A stretch of 47,131 bases of DNA from Muribaculaceae bacterium (GCA_023667285.1 JAMPAK010000001.1:1-47131); one strand, 5' to 3'; shown: positions 30,805-41,440, counted from the first letter of the stretch. Program-made: numbers and translations. The notes: generated from the sequence alone by a model not told the origin.

Positions 30805-32739
30805 TTATTTCTCCTCGGAGAGCCGTTTGAGTTCTTTCTTGTTTAGTTTGACCTTATATTTCTTGCGGAGGGACTTCACCCACTCTTCCTCAAGAGCCTG
30901 CTGAAGGTCGGCAGAGACAGCAGCCTTGGCGTCGGAGGCCTCGACGGGCTGCTCGATGATGCGGTAGTCGTAGGGGAACCATGCAGCCCACTTGCCCACG
31001 GGGTCTGCTTTCTCGCCCTGGAATGCAATCTCATCGACAATCTTGTTGTCACCCTTGGCGGTGACAACGCGCTCAACCTTGACATCGGTGCCAAACACAT
31101 CGTGGAGAGTCTTCACGAGCGAGTCGCGCTCCACCTTGTGGGTGGCCAGATACCCCTTGGCGGCTGAAGCAATGGAGTCGGTGGTGGCGAGGACTACATA
31201 GCCCTTGAAGCGGGGGCGGTCCCATGTGGCATACTTGGCGCGGTTAGCGTTGAAGTAGTCTTCAATAGCCTTTGTATCTTTGTTTGCGCGGTCCCACACC
31301 TTACGGTTTGAGATTTCAAAGAGCAGTATGCCGTCGCGATATTCGTTGACAAGATTGCGGTATGCTGCATCCTCCTTGGCAAACTCCTTGCGGCCGTAGC
31401 GGACTGTGGCGAGCTCTAACTGGGCCTTGGCCTGACGCTCGAAAGTGGCAAACGGGTCACGGTCGCGTTCGCGGGTGCTTTCAGGAATCTCAGCCAGGAC
31501 CTGTGAGGCCTTGATGGTGCCGTCAGGTGTGATGCCTACGACTGTTGAGGGGTCTACGGCATTGAATGCCTCAGCATCGGTTTTGTCTGCCATGGCTAGG
31601 CGCACCTTGCCGAGACCTTCGTTGTCCATAGAGAATCCCCATTTGGCCTGAAGTTCGGCTATGCGGGCCTGTCGGGGCATCTCCTTGCGGTTGTCGCGCA
31701 TGATTGAAGATAGAATCTTGCTGCGGTTATCCTGAAGAGTGCCAAGGGGTTTGTGTTCCTCGACCATGACGATGTGATATCCGAATGGTGAGAGGAAGGG
31801 CTCTGAGAAGGAGCCGGCCGGAGTGGCGAAGGCTGCGTTCTCAAAATCGGGAACCATGACACCGACGCCGAATGTCCCAAGGTCGCCCCCATTGGCCGCA
31901 GAGCCTGGATCCTCGCTCTCGGCAGTGGCGAGGGCTGCGAAGTCAGCGCCGTTCTTGAGCAGAGTGTAGATGGAGTCGATGGCTGCTTTCTGAGCCGCTA
32001 TCTCCTCGGGAGATTTCTCCTGAGTGATCTTGAGGATGTGGCGGGCGTGGACGAGACCGGGATTGGGCTTCTCATCGACAACCTGGATAATATGCCAGCC
32101 GTAGGGGGCGTCGTCAATCACATCTGAGACCTGGCCGACGGGGGTGTCATATGATGCCTTCTCAAAGGGGTAGGGGAAGCGTCCGGCGGTGAAATAGCCC
32201 ATGCTGCCTCCGTTCTGGACGGCGGAGCGGTCATAGGAATATTTCTTGGCCATCTCGGCGAAGTCTGCGCCGGCTATGATGGCGTTCCTGATGGAGTCGA
32301 GCTTGAGGCGGTTGGCGTCGCGCTCGGCCTGAGTGGTGCCTACTGGAAGCATGATGTGGCTCACCTTGCGGAGGGTCTGCATGCGGTTCCAGGCGTCGCT
32401 GATGAGTTTCTCGCGGACAATGGTGTCAGTCAGGAATGGTGTGGAGATGTCGGCACAGTAGCCGTCGAGTTCCTTGACGAAACTTGCGGTGGTGTCGATT
32501 CCTGCGGCCTCAGCATCGGCTACCTTGAGTTTATATACCACAAACATGTCGAGATACTCGTCTATGCTCTGTGGCTTCTCCTGCTGGAGATTGTTTTTGT
32601 TATACAGGTATTCAAATTCACTCCGGCTGATGTCTCGGCCGTTGATTGTCATCACTGTGGGGTCGTTCTGAGGCGCGGCCGCAGTGGCTCCTGAGATGGC
32701 AGCGGCAATCAGGGCCGCCGGGAGGAAACATTTTTTCAT
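30805..32739 (-). CDS. Periplasmic peptidyl-prolyl isomerase with two PpiC domains (SurA/PpiD-like)
   Basis: This 644-residue protein has a signal peptide (FLPAALIAAAISGATAAA) and an N-terminal helical chaperone region (RDISRSEFEYLYNKNN). Two parvulin rotamase domains follow at about 120-220 (VSHIMLPVG, GGSMGYFTAGRFPYPFE, GWHIIQVVDEK) and 225-330 (VHARHILKI, GGDLGTFGVGVMVPDFE, GYHIVMVEEH). The long C-terminal region has no recognised domain and ends in lysine-rich repeats (KKYKVKLNKKELKRL). It probably folds outer-membrane proteins in the periplasm. It lies downstream of guaB on the same strand, with a hairpin between. Confidence 0.88.
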   Translation of the reverse strand: MKKCFLPAALIAAAISGATAAAPQNDPTVMTINGRDISRSEFEYLYNKNNLQQEKPQSIDEYLDMFVVYKLKVADAEAAGIDTTASFVKELDGYCADISTPFLTDTIVREKLISDAWNRMQTLRKVSHIMLPVGTTQAERDANRLKLDSIRNAIIAGADFAEMAKKYSYDRSAVQNGGSMGYFTAGRFPYPFEKASYDTPVGQVSDVIDDAPYGWHIIQVVDEKPNPGLVHARHILKITQEKSPEEIAAQKAAIDSIYTLLKNGADFAALATAESEDPGSAANGGDLGTFGVGVMVPDFENAAFATPAGSFSEPFLSPFGYHIVMVEEHKPLGTLQDNRSKILSSIMRDNRKEMPRQARIAELQAKWGFSMDNEGLGKVRLAMADKTDAEAFNAVDPSTVVGITPDGTIKASQVLAEIPESTRERDRDPFATFERQAKAQLELATVRYGRKEFAKEDAAYRNLVNEYRDGILLFEISNRKVWDRANKDTKAIEDYFNANRAKYATWDRPRFKGYVVLATTDSIASAAKGYLATHKVERDSLVKTLHDVFGTDVKVERVVTAKGDNKIVDEIAFQGEKADPVGKWAAWFPYDYRIIEQPVEASDAKAAVSADLQQALEEEWVKSLRKKYKVKLNKKELKRLSEEK

Positions 32740-32793
32740 GATTTTTTAACTTGTCTACGATATATAGAACGTTGGATTGCTCTATTTATTGCG

Positions 32794-32828
32794 AAATGCA
32801 CAATCCACTTGTGATGAATTGTGCATTT
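32794..32828 (-). terminator. Terminator after guaB
   Basis: Perfect 10-base stem AAATGCACAA/TTGTGCATTT with a 15-base loop, 28 bases past the guaB stop. Confidence 0.7.
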
Positions 32829-32856
32829 ATATAGGGAATCAGAGTGTGTCTGAGGG

Positions 32857-34383
<1,527 letters not shown>

Positions 34384-34421
34384 TCACGGCATGGTTATTG
34401 AAAAATGTGTAAATTCGCATC

Positions 34422-35075
34422 ATGAAACGCTCTCCCAAAATATATAGCGAGAACCCTTTCAGGCGCTTCTATGCCTTGATGGTCACTCTGATGGTGTCTG
34501 CGGCAGCCTCGGCTGAGACAGATTCCGGCTTCAGCCATGCTGTCGAGGAGATGCTGTGTGGCTATGAGAGGACTCTCACCCCCCGCCTTCCTGATCCTGA
34601 TGGATGGGAACTCATAGATTCTCCGGTGTCGGCTGCGCCGGGGCGCATGAGGATTCCCAAGAATGTAGTTGTCGACAAGCCTAATACGCGCCTGTATGTC
34701 ATCAATGTTTTTGGCGACACGCTCAGCCGCTATCGGGTGTGTGCGTCATTGAAGCGTGGCCAGAAACGCAAGGCTGACGACTGGCGTACACCTGAGGGGA
34801 CTTTCCGCATCCACGGGGTATATAATTCCACCGATTGGAAATATAAGGGCACGAACGACAAGTGTTACGGTCCATTCTTCATATCGCTCATCACTCCGGG
34901 GTTCTGGGGCATAGGGATCCATGGGACGAATTCGCCATCATCTGTCCCAGGGCGGAGGAGCCACGGGTGTATGCGTATGCACAATGAGGACATAGTGCGT
35001 GTCCGCCGGATGGTCGACAAGGATTCGCGTGTCACTGTTCTCCCGGACCCTGTGGATGAGCAAGATGGTCGATGA
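34422..35075 (+). CDS. L,D-transpeptidase (YkuD family)
   Basis: This 217-residue protein has an N-terminal hydrophobic signal or anchor at about 15-31 (RFYALMVTLMVSAAASA). The YkuD core has NTRLYVINVFGDT, then IGIHGTN with His167 and SHGCMRMHNED with His181 and Cys183, the catalytic set that forms 3-3 cross-links in peptidoglycan or anchors proteins to it. It is divergent from guaB. Its last 44 bases overlap the convergent GntR gene. Confidence 0.9.
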   Translation: MKRSPKIYSENPFRRFYALMVTLMVSAAASAETDSGFSHAVEEMLCGYERTLTPRLPDPDGWELIDSPVSAAPGRMRIPKNVVVDKPNTRLYVINVFGDTLSRYRVCASLKRGQKRKADDWRTPEGTFRIHGVYNSTDWKYKGTNDKCYGPFFISLITPGFWGIGIHGTNSPSSVPGRRSHGCMRMHNEDIVRVRRMVDKDSRVTVLPDPVDEQDGR

Positions 35076-35403
35076 GTTCATCGATGGAGATGCCCAGGAG
35101 TGACATCTCTTTGCGGAGAGCGGGGAGGGTGGTGGTGAAAAATTCCTCCCGACGGGCGGCGTTGACCTTCACCAGTGCGTCGTTGGAGAGGTAGAATCCC
35201 ATGCCGCGGCGAGGTGTGATGATGTCATGGTCCTGCAGATATTCGTAGGCTTTAAGGACTGTGTGTGAGTTGACAGCCACTGTCACGGCCATCTCCCTGA
35301 CGGAAGGGACCCTCTCTCCAGGAGTCCACTGGCCGGTGAGGATGCAGCCGAAACAGTAGTCGATAATCTGTCGATATATGGGGCGGTCTTGATTGAACTC
35401 CAT
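35032..35403 (-). CDS. GntR family regulator (short YtrA type)
   Basis: The start at 35403 (MEFNQDRPIYRQI) gives 123 residues and leaves 2 bases after the permease stop; the frame is open to 35502, but that part lies inside the permease gene. The GntR winged helix is clear: GERVPSVREMAVTVAVNSHT and EYLQDHDIITPRRGMGFYL. A C-terminal helical tail of about 45 residues is the YtrA type, which usually represses a linked ABC transporter, here the two upstream genes. Confidence 0.9.
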   Translation of the reverse strand: MEFNQDRPIYRQIIDYCFGCILTGQWTPGERVPSVREMAVTVAVNSHTVLKAYEYLQDHDIITPRRGMGFYLSNDALVKVNAARREEFFTTTLPALRKEMSLLGISIDELIDHLAHPQGPGEQ

Positions 35404-35405
35404 GC

Positions 35406-36176
35406 TCACGCCATTTTGAATTTGCGATAGATGGAACGAATGAGGATCGTGGCCACCACTAGCCATGTGATATTGATGGCAATCATCGTGGGATAAAGCC
35501 ATGTGCTGAACTCCTCTGCCATCCTCTCGGGGTCGTTGCTCATTTCATAGAATCCATCGTGGAAACCGATGCAGAACCCTATGATGCCTGACAGTAGCCC
35601 TATGCAGAAATACAGGCCGAAAAAGATTAGGATTAGTCGCATTGTGCGTCTGGCCCGCCGTGTGTGGAACACTATCCATAGGCTGAGAATCACGGAGAAC
35701 GCTGTCTGTATGATTCCGTTGATGTAAACCAATGCCTTCGGATAGGGGGAGTAGACCGGGCCCGCCATCTCGATGAGCACGTCAAATGACCAGAATGACA
35801 GATTGCCTACAGGCAGGAAACATCCTCCCACAAAGCAGATAAGATACCATTCGGAGGTGAAGAGCAGGGGGAAGGAGATAAGAGTAAGGCCCATATAGAA
35901 GGCCATCTTCTCCATGGGCGTCACCGGCACCTGAGCCATAAGTGTGTCGTCTCTGTGGTTGAAGACGAGAGGTGAGAGGGACACGAAAAGTCCGCAGACA
36001 ACTGACATGATGGCATAGAGCATCATGAAAAACTTGCTCAAGCCGGCAGAAAGGGCGCATGATATATAGCAAGCCACGACTATGACAGAGCCATACCCAA
36101 TCCATCTGACTATGGAGTGGCGGTAGAAACTGCAGAGCGACAGCGAGCGCCGCAGTGAGAATCCTTCAGTCTGCAT
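35406..36176 (-). CDS. ABC-type membrane permease (ABC-2-like)
   Basis: The start at 36176 (MQTEGFSLRR) gives 256 residues and an 11-base overlap with the ATPase gene. About six hydrophobic helices are visible, for example GYGSVIVVACYISCALSAGL, MMLYAIMSVVCGLFVSLSPL and MIAINITWLVVATILIRSIY. No specific family motif is evident. Its place between an ABC ATPase and a YtrA-type GntR regulator supports a permease role; the substrate is unknown. Confidence 0.75.
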   Translation of the reverse strand: MQTEGFSLRRSLSLCSFYRHSIVRWIGYGSVIVVACYISCALSAGLSKFFMMLYAIMSVVCGLFVSLSPLVFNHRDDTLMAQVPVTPMEKMAFYMGLTLISFPLLFTSEWYLICFVGGCFLPVGNLSFWSFDVLIEMAGPVYSPYPKALVYINGIIQTAFSVILSLWIVFHTRRARRTMRLILIFFGLYFCIGLLSGIIGFCIGFHDGFYEMSNDPERMAEEFSTWLYPTMIAINITWLVVATILIRSIYRKFKMA

Positions 36177-37023
36177 GGCTGTTCGGTTGGTTAATAAGTG
36201 AGACAATCTCATCGCTGCGCTCTGAGAGGAGGGCTGAATAGAGGAGGGCGAAGTCTACATCGCCACCCTGGGCACCGCTAACCTCCGCTGCCACTATCGA
36301 GTTGAAGCGTCCCGTCTCCTGTTCGGTGAACAGGGCGGCGCGAGATGGCACGGGAGTGGATATGAAGCTGAGGCGTGAGGCTATTTCCCATGTGGGAGCA
36401 CACACTTTCATGTGTCCGCGGCTCACCATGATGACTCCGTCGTATAGAGCCTTGAGATCGGCCACACTGTGGGTGGAGATAATCACGGTCTGATCATCGC
36501 GGAGATGGCGGGCCATCATGGAGCGCATCTGTTTGCGAGAGGTGATGTCGAGTCCATTTGCCGGCTCGTCGAGCAGCAGGAGGTCTACACCCAGGGCAAG
36601 CACATAGGCCAGTTTGGCTTTGCCGGCCATGCCGAGCGACATCCCTTTCAGTGGCTCCATCCCGGTCAACCCGTACTCAAGGAGATTATCGTCAAAAATC
36701 TCAGCAGAGAAGTTTGGGTAATAACATGAATGAAATGAGGCGAACTCCCTGATGGTATGTGCCGGAATCTCCAGGCTGTCGGGTAGGAAGAATATGCGTC
36801 GTCTCAGAGCCGGGGATTGGCTGAGGGTGTTTTCTCCGTCGAGCAGACAGCGGCCCGCGTCAGGTTTCAGCAGCCCGGCCATCACCCGCAGGAGGGTGCT
36901 TTTCCCGGCTCCGTTCTCACCCATGAGCAGATGTATGCCGGGGCTTAGTGTGCCGCTGATACTGTCGATAGCGTTGACAGGGCTTTTGGCGTAATGATAT
37001 GTGAGATTGTCGAGGGTTATCAT
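36166..37023 (-). CDS. ABC transporter ATP-binding protein
   Basis: This 285-residue ATPase has Walker A MGENGAGKST at about 34-43, a degenerate signature SLGMAGKAKL in place of LSGGQ, Walker B LLLLDEPANGLD, and the H-loop IISTHSVADL. A C-terminal extension of about 75 residues is not conserved. It should energise the permease encoded next. Its start overlaps the TraB stop by ATGA. Confidence 0.92.
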   Translation of the reverse strand: MITLDNLTYHYAKSPVNAIDSISGTLSPGIHLLMGENGAGKSTLLRVMAGLLKPDAGRCLLDGENTLSQSPALRRRIFFLPDSLEIPAHTIREFASFHSCYYPNFSAEIFDDNLLEYGLTGMEPLKGMSLGMAGKAKLAYVLALGVDLLLLDEPANGLDITSRKQMRSMMARHLRDDQTVIISTHSVADLKALYDGVIMVSRGHMKVCAPTWEIASRLSFISTPVPSRAALFTEQETGRFNSIVAAEVSGAQGGDVDFALLYSALLSERSDEIVSLINQPNSHAD

Positions 37024-37901
37024 TTCACAGGTTCGACGGTGAAACCTTCGTTGCGCAGAAGGGAGATGAGACCCTTGTCGCCCGGAAGATGTCCGGCCCC
37101 GACGGCTATAAGCACCGAGGCTGTGGGGAGAAGCCCGGCCATGACCTTGACCCAGTTGAGGTTGCGTGTGCTGATGAGCCGCTCTGATGTTTCACCCATA
37201 CCCATCACCGGATCCTCCATGAGGCTGAGCATGGCGTCGAGGTCTCCGGAGAGATATGCCTTGGCGAGGCGACGGCTGAAATCGAGGGCAAACTCATCCT
37301 GGCGCACTGCCTCCATGAGCTGCTCGGCTTGTTGGGCTATGGGCATTCCGAAGAGTATTGATGCCTGCTGCTCGACGGTCTCGAGACCTCCTACTTTCTT
37401 TCCGGCGGCAATGGCGCGTGTCTGTATCTCGGCGTCGAGCTGACGGGCCGGGTTGAAGTCGGGAAATTGTTGCTGTGCCTGTATCATGGCGAGCATTGTC
37501 GACACCATGGCCGGCTTGAGGGGCGCCATCTGGTTGATGTCAGCCATAGGACCCATATATTTCTTGATGACGGCGTTGGCTGAGTCTAACTGTGCGGGTG
37601 TCAGCACCATTGTGAGCAGAGAGTCAGAGGGTGCCATCGCGGCGCTCATTATTATTTGCTGTGACTGAGGAGCCTGGGCCTGAGCCATATCCATCTCACC
37701 ATACACCATGTCGACTGAGGCAATTGCATCTGCAAGTCCCGGGACACTGTCGAGTACGGAGATGGGCGCTACATGGTGAGTGCCGAAGAGATAGGACGGG
37801 CGGCCGCTCTCTGTCGGAGGTGTGACTTTCCATAGCAGTTGGGCTGATGCCCCTGAGGCCATCCCTATCAGAATGGCAAGCGAGATGAGGATACGTTTCA
37901 T
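37020..37901 (-). CDS. TraB/GumN family lipoprotein-like or secreted protein
   Basis: This 293-residue protein has a signal peptide (RILISLAILIGMASGASAQ). SYLFGTHHVAP at about 36-46 and VLIAVGAGHLPGDKGLISLL near the C-terminus are the paired GxxH/GAGHLPG motifs of the TraB/GumN (Tiki-like) family, some of which are metalloproteases. Here it leads an operon with an ABC transporter and its GntR regulator, with a 4-base overlap, so it may be regulated together with that transporter. Confidence 0.87.
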   Translation of the reverse strand: MKRILISLAILIGMASGASAQLLWKVTPPTESGRPSYLFGTHHVAPISVLDSVPGLADAIASVDMVYGEMDMAQAQAPQSQQIIMSAAMAPSDSLLTMVLTPAQLDSANAVIKKYMGPMADINQMAPLKPAMVSTMLAMIQAQQQFPDFNPARQLDAEIQTRAIAAGKKVGGLETVEQQASILFGMPIAQQAEQLMEAVRQDEFALDFSRRLAKAYLSGDLDAMLSLMEDPVMGMGETSERLISTRNLNWVKVMAGLLPTASVLIAVGAGHLPGDKGLISLLRNEGFTVEPVK

Positions 37902-37935
37902 AGTCTGTGTGATGATTCTGTAAGTTGAAAATTTA

Positions 37936-37969
37936 CGGTGTGGAAGTGTTGTAGTTATCTAACACACCG
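37936..37969 (-). other. Stem-loop at the predicted 5' end of the TraB operon mRNA
   Basis: CGGTGTG (37936-37942) and CACACCG (37963-37969) pair. The stem starts within a few bases of the expected start of transcription and lies about 35 bases before the ATG. It could stabilise the mRNA. Confidence 0.4.
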
Positions 37970-38000
37970 CAAAGGTAAGATGAAAAAACGAATCCACAAA
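37970..38000 (-). promoter_or_regulatory. Promoter of the TraB-ABC-GntR operon
   Basis: On the minus strand TTTG (38000-37997), 19-base spacer, TACCTTTG (37977-37970): the best full match to the Bacteroidetes promoter consensus in this window. Confidence 0.75.
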
Positions 38001-38031
38001 ATAAATCTCATGGAAATGCGATGAAAAATCA

Positions 38032-38059
38032 CCGGCCAGCCATAACGAAGACTGACCGG
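38032..38059 (-). terminator. Terminator of the restriction-modification operon
   Basis: Stem CCGG-CAG/CTG-CCGG with one mismatched base each side, followed on the minus strand by TGATTTTTC. It lies 20 bases past the methyltransferase stop and just upstream of the TraB promoter. Confidence 0.65.
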
Positions 38060-38078
38060 GTATGAGATTCCGCTAATA

Positions 38079-39431
38079 TCAAGATTGTTTCTTGCGGTAA
38101 ATGGTGCGCTCGTCGCAAACCATTCCCTCAAAGATGCCATGGAGTTTATTGACAGGCATATATCCGTCAAAAATAAGTTCTTGAGATGCTTGAGGAAATT
38201 TTGACTCAATATCGTTGAATAATCTGATTAGCGACCTGCCCAAAGCCCAAGCTAGATTAACCGGCACAGCATTTCCAATCTGTTTGTATTTAGCGGAAAG
38301 GGAGCCGCAGAATTCCCAGTTGTCCGGGAATGTTTGAATCCTGGCATACTCCCTTACGGTCAGAGGCCGTGTCTCAATGGGATGGCATCGCTCTGTCTGT
38401 TTTTGAGCAGGAGCACATGTTAAAGTGAGACTGGCCTCATCCATTGACAGTCGCCGAGCCATTCCTGTTTTACCACCTCCAAGATGATAGCTGCCTTTCA
38501 TGTATTCCTCTGCAACTTGAGGAGGAAGATTACGCCAGTCTCCTCCTTCAGGAACAAGCCTCATGACTCGCTCCTTGGATTGTGGATATTTTTGTCCTTC
38601 GCTTTCAGGAACATCAGAGTCATAAAGGCTTCCGGCAAAAAAAGCATCGCGGAGTGTGCGGAAGTCACCGCATACAGAGGGCCATGAAAAAGAGACATGG
38701 GGAGCTATATCATTTCTAATCGCTATGAGAATGAGGCGCTCGCGCTTTTGTGGAACGTTATACAAGACGGCTCGCATGACACGCGGCTCCAGCAAAGTAT
38801 AGCCGATTTCGGCAATAACTGCTTTAATTGTGTCAATAGTCCTTCCATTGTCATGTTCTAATAGACCCTTTACGTTCTCAGCCATAAACACTTTAGGTTG
38901 AATCTCCTTGACGGCACGGGCAAGTTCAAAGAAAAGTGTGCCTCTGGTTTCTTCAAACCCAAGACGTTTGCCTGCATAAGAGAACGCTTGGCATGGGAAT
39001 CCCCCGGAGAGAAAATCTACATGACCGTGATATGGCGTAAAGTCGATGTTGTGTATATCTCCTTGAACCACGTTCCAATGAGGCATATTTTTCAACAGAG
39101 TTGCACATGCATCTTTATCAAACTCATTTAGAAGAAGATGCTTGAATCCTGCTTTGTGGATTCCCAGAGCTAAACCTCCGCCCCCTGCAAAAAGTTCAAC
39201 GGATGTATATTCGCGCAGTGGCGTGACAATGCATTCTTCTTCCCACGAAGAGTTGAGCATTTCGCTAATTTCCGGAAAAGAAGAGAGTTCAGACGCTAAT
39301 AGATATTTATGCCCGGTTTCACTAATATGAACGTAACACTTACCGTTGGCAATCCATTTGTCGACGGTGGCACGGGAAACTCCGCATATGTCAGCGAAGT
39401 TGTTCAGAGATATTTTTGTGTCCTTATTCAT
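38079..39431 (-). CDS. DNA (cytosine-5) methyltransferase with N-terminal HTH, Eco47II/Sau96I-type
   Basis: This 450-residue protein has an N-terminal helix-turn-helix at about 8-48 (NNFADICGVSRATVDKWIAN), followed by a complete C5 methyltransferase: motif I VELFAGGGGLALG, motif IV GGFPCQAFS with catalytic Cys147, motif VI ENVKGLL, motif VIII PQKRERL, a target-recognition region at about 230-330, motif IX TVREYARIQTFP and motif X KQIGNAVPVNL. Its start overlaps the endonuclease stop by ATGA. It should protect the same site as its partner (predicted GGNCC). The HTH may give autoregulation, as known for some C5 enzymes (inference). GC is lower than in neighbours (39121-39180: 26 of 60). Confidence 0.92.
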   Translation of the reverse strand: MNKDTKISLNNFADICGVSRATVDKWIANGKCYVHISETGHKYLLASELSSFPEISEMLNSSWEEECIVTPLREYTSVELFAGGGGLALGIHKAGFKHLLLNEFDKDACATLLKNMPHWNVVQGDIHNIDFTPYHGHVDFLSGGFPCQAFSYAGKRLGFEETRGTLFFELARAVKEIQPKVFMAENVKGLLEHDNGRTIDTIKAVIAEIGYTLLEPRVMRAVLYNVPQKRERLILIAIRNDIAPHVSFSWPSVCGDFRTLRDAFFAGSLYDSDVPESEGQKYPQSKERVMRLVPEGGDWRNLPPQVAEEYMKGSYHLGGGKTGMARRLSMDEASLTLTCAPAQKQTERCHPIETRPLTVREYARIQTFPDNWEFCGSLSAKYKQIGNAVPVNLAWALGRSLIRLFNDIESKFPQASQELIFDGYMPVNKLHGIFEGMVCDERTIYRKKQS

Positions 39432-40180
39432 TTGACTTTGAGATTGTCAAAACCTTCATATGTAGAGAAGGCAAGGATATATAGACTTGTAAGTATATCA
39501 GCGTGGTTCTTGGTGAGTTCTTTATACACTGTGTTGTTCAAAGCCAGTGATGGATTGTCACTGACAACATCTTCGATTATCTGAGGCAGTGAGGAGCAAA
39601 GTTTGAAGAATGCGTCCTCAACACCAAACACAAGCGAATAGAATTTGTCCATAGACATTCTGCGAATCTTCTTATGTTCACAAGGTTTGCCGTCAAGAGA
39701 TATGCGCCATGCGTCATCGCGGGAGTGCTTGGAGATAACTTCAACAAGATAACATGTCGCTTCATCGTCATCAAGAAGTTTGCTCTGCATCTTCATATAT
39801 GTTTTTTGAGATGAGGAGGAGTTCATGGTATTATGCTTGTTCTTTATCTCAACGTATATATGGAGGCTATCATTTTCCACATCGAAACCGACTGAGCGAA
39901 CCACCCAGCCGTTGCCCGCATAACGGAATAGATTCTGATGGAAGTATCCAATTTTGTTGGTGTTTGACTTATCAATCTGGCGGAAACACTCATCCTCAAC
40001 AGCCTGCTGTATAGTTTTTCCGTATACTTTGGCGTCGAATGTCAGTTTTATCGGGTCTATGATATTGTCATTGAACTGCTCAAGGGTTATCTCACGTCGA
40101 TAGGCCTCAACAGTATTCTTGACGTGTTGATATATGTCATTATCTGAGATGAATCCAAGATTGTATTTATGCATATTCAT
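39428..40180 (-). CDS. Type II restriction endonuclease, Eco47II family (predicted GGNCC)
   Basis: This 250-residue protein matches the Eco47II family from memory of its conserved segments: LGFISDNDIYQHV at the start, KLTFDAKVYG, DECFRQIDKSNTNKIGYFHQ, YVEIKNKHNTMNSSS (the probable catalytic acid-x-Lys site) and RRMSMDKFYSLVFGVEDAFF. Eco47II and Sau96I cut GGNCC; the specificity here is predicted, not shown. It precedes and overlaps the methyltransferase. It is 24 bases after the hydrolase stop on the same strand, and no separate promoter is obvious. Confidence 0.85.
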   Translation of the reverse strand: MNMHKYNLGFISDNDIYQHVKNTVEAYRREITLEQFNDNIIDPIKLTFDAKVYGKTIQQAVEDECFRQIDKSNTNKIGYFHQNLFRYAGNGWVVRSVGFDVENDSLHIYVEIKNKHNTMNSSSSQKTYMKMQSKLLDDDEATCYLVEVISKHSRDDAWRISLDGKPCEHKKIRRMSMDKFYSLVFGVEDAFFKLCSSLPQIIEDVVSDNPSLALNNTVYKELTKNHADILTSLYILAFSTYEGFDNLKVK

Positions 40181-40204
40181 GACTGGATTTGGGTAAAGTC
40201 CGGA

Positions 40205-41440
40205 CTATTGGTTGGCTGATATGAATTGGAGTATTTCTGTCAAGACTGCGGGGGAGATGGTTTGCTCGATGCTATGATATTCTTCGATGTCGCCTGTTTC
40301 TGCCTCCTGCATGAGATGGTTGAGGCCGGTGAAGCATTTGACAATGGCGTTTGGGGCCAATTGACGGGCTTTGTCAAGATTCAGCGATGCAGGGACTTGC
40401 TTGTCTTTACCACCATATATTATTAATGCCGGTGCCTGCAGGTCTTGCAGGTCTTTGGCAGGATCATATTGCAGGAAATAATGCAGCCATTTCTGTGTGG
40501 GGTCGCTTTCAATTTTTCTGCGCGCGTTGACAGCATATTCCTCAGCCATAGATTCCGGCATGCCATTCCTCATGAGGGCAGATTTATTCTGATAATCAAT
40601 AATCTCAGCACCGTTGATGGCGGGTCCGGCTATGGATATGATAAAGTCGGGGATATTCTTGCGGGCGCCAAGCATGTAGGCGATTAATCCACCCTCGCTA
40701 TGGCCGATAAGTCCGATTTTGCCGAATCTGTTTTGCTTTCGGACCCATTCGATGACGCTCTGGGCGTCAGACGCAAAATTCTCAGTGGTGGCTTCTGTGG
40801 GATCGCCCGTCGATTCGCCGAACCCCCTGTCGTCATATCTCAGAGAGGCAACACCGTTTCTGGCGAGGAAATCGGCAATGACTGCGAAAGGCTTATGCTC
40901 AAAAAGTTCCTCATCCCTGTTCTGCAGGCCACTTCCCGTCACCATGACCACTATTGGTGTAGTTGGGGTGTAGTCCTCAGGAATGGTGAGTGTTCCGGCG
41001 AGAACTGCGCTTTCAGGTGCATTCTCAATCTTGACGCTCTCTTCCTTGTAGGGAAATGGTGCGACGGGTGTCTGCGGACGATTGACTTTTGTCGAGCCGC
41101 GCTCAAATGACAGGGGTAATTTGAATCCTCCCTGCCGGAATGTTCCCACCAGAAGATTGTTGTCCAATCGGCCTGAGTAGCTCATCATCAGAGAGGGGAT
41201 CTCGAGGCTCACGGAATCTCTGTCCAAATGTCGGACATTGCAGTCCAATCCGAACGCTCCCTGGTCAGGCGAGTCCATAGTGATTGTGGCGGGTGAATCA
41301 GAGATGTGGAGGACAAGCTTTAAATCCCGTCCACCCCCGATTTCCAGTTTCCCGGTCCAGTCTCCGATAAGCGATTGTGCGCACATAGAGCCGATATAAC
41401 TAAATAAGGTCAGAATTACTGCAAGATACTTGCGATTCAT
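40205..41440 (-). CDS. Secreted alpha/beta hydrolase (esterase or peptidase-like)
   Basis: The start at 41440 (MNRKYLAVILTLF) gives 411 residues with a signal peptide ending near MCAQ. The frame stays open to 41584, but only by reading through the tRNA gene. An N-terminal beta domain (about 22-120, GDWTGKLEIGG) precedes the hydrolase fold: VTGSGLQNRDE, RYDDRGFGES, the nucleophile elbow GHSEGG with Ser248, then YGGKDKQVPASLN (Asp) and FTGLNHLMQEA (His). The substrate cannot be told; related enzymes act on esters or small peptides. Confidence 0.85.
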   Translation of the reverse strand: MNRKYLAVILTLFSYIGSMCAQSLIGDWTGKLEIGGGRDLKLVLHISDSPATITMDSPDQGAFGLDCNVRHLDRDSVSLEIPSLMMSYSGRLDNNLLVGTFRQGGFKLPLSFERGSTKVNRPQTPVAPFPYKEESVKIENAPESAVLAGTLTIPEDYTPTTPIVVMVTGSGLQNRDEELFEHKPFAVIADFLARNGVASLRYDDRGFGESTGDPTEATTENFASDAQSVIEWVRKQNRFGKIGLIGHSEGGLIAYMLGARKNIPDFIISIAGPAINGAEIIDYQNKSALMRNGMPESMAEEYAVNARRKIESDPTQKWLHYFLQYDPAKDLQDLQAPALIIYGGKDKQVPASLNLDKARQLAPNAIVKCFTGLNHLMQEAETGDIEEYHSIEQTISPAVLTEILQFISANQ

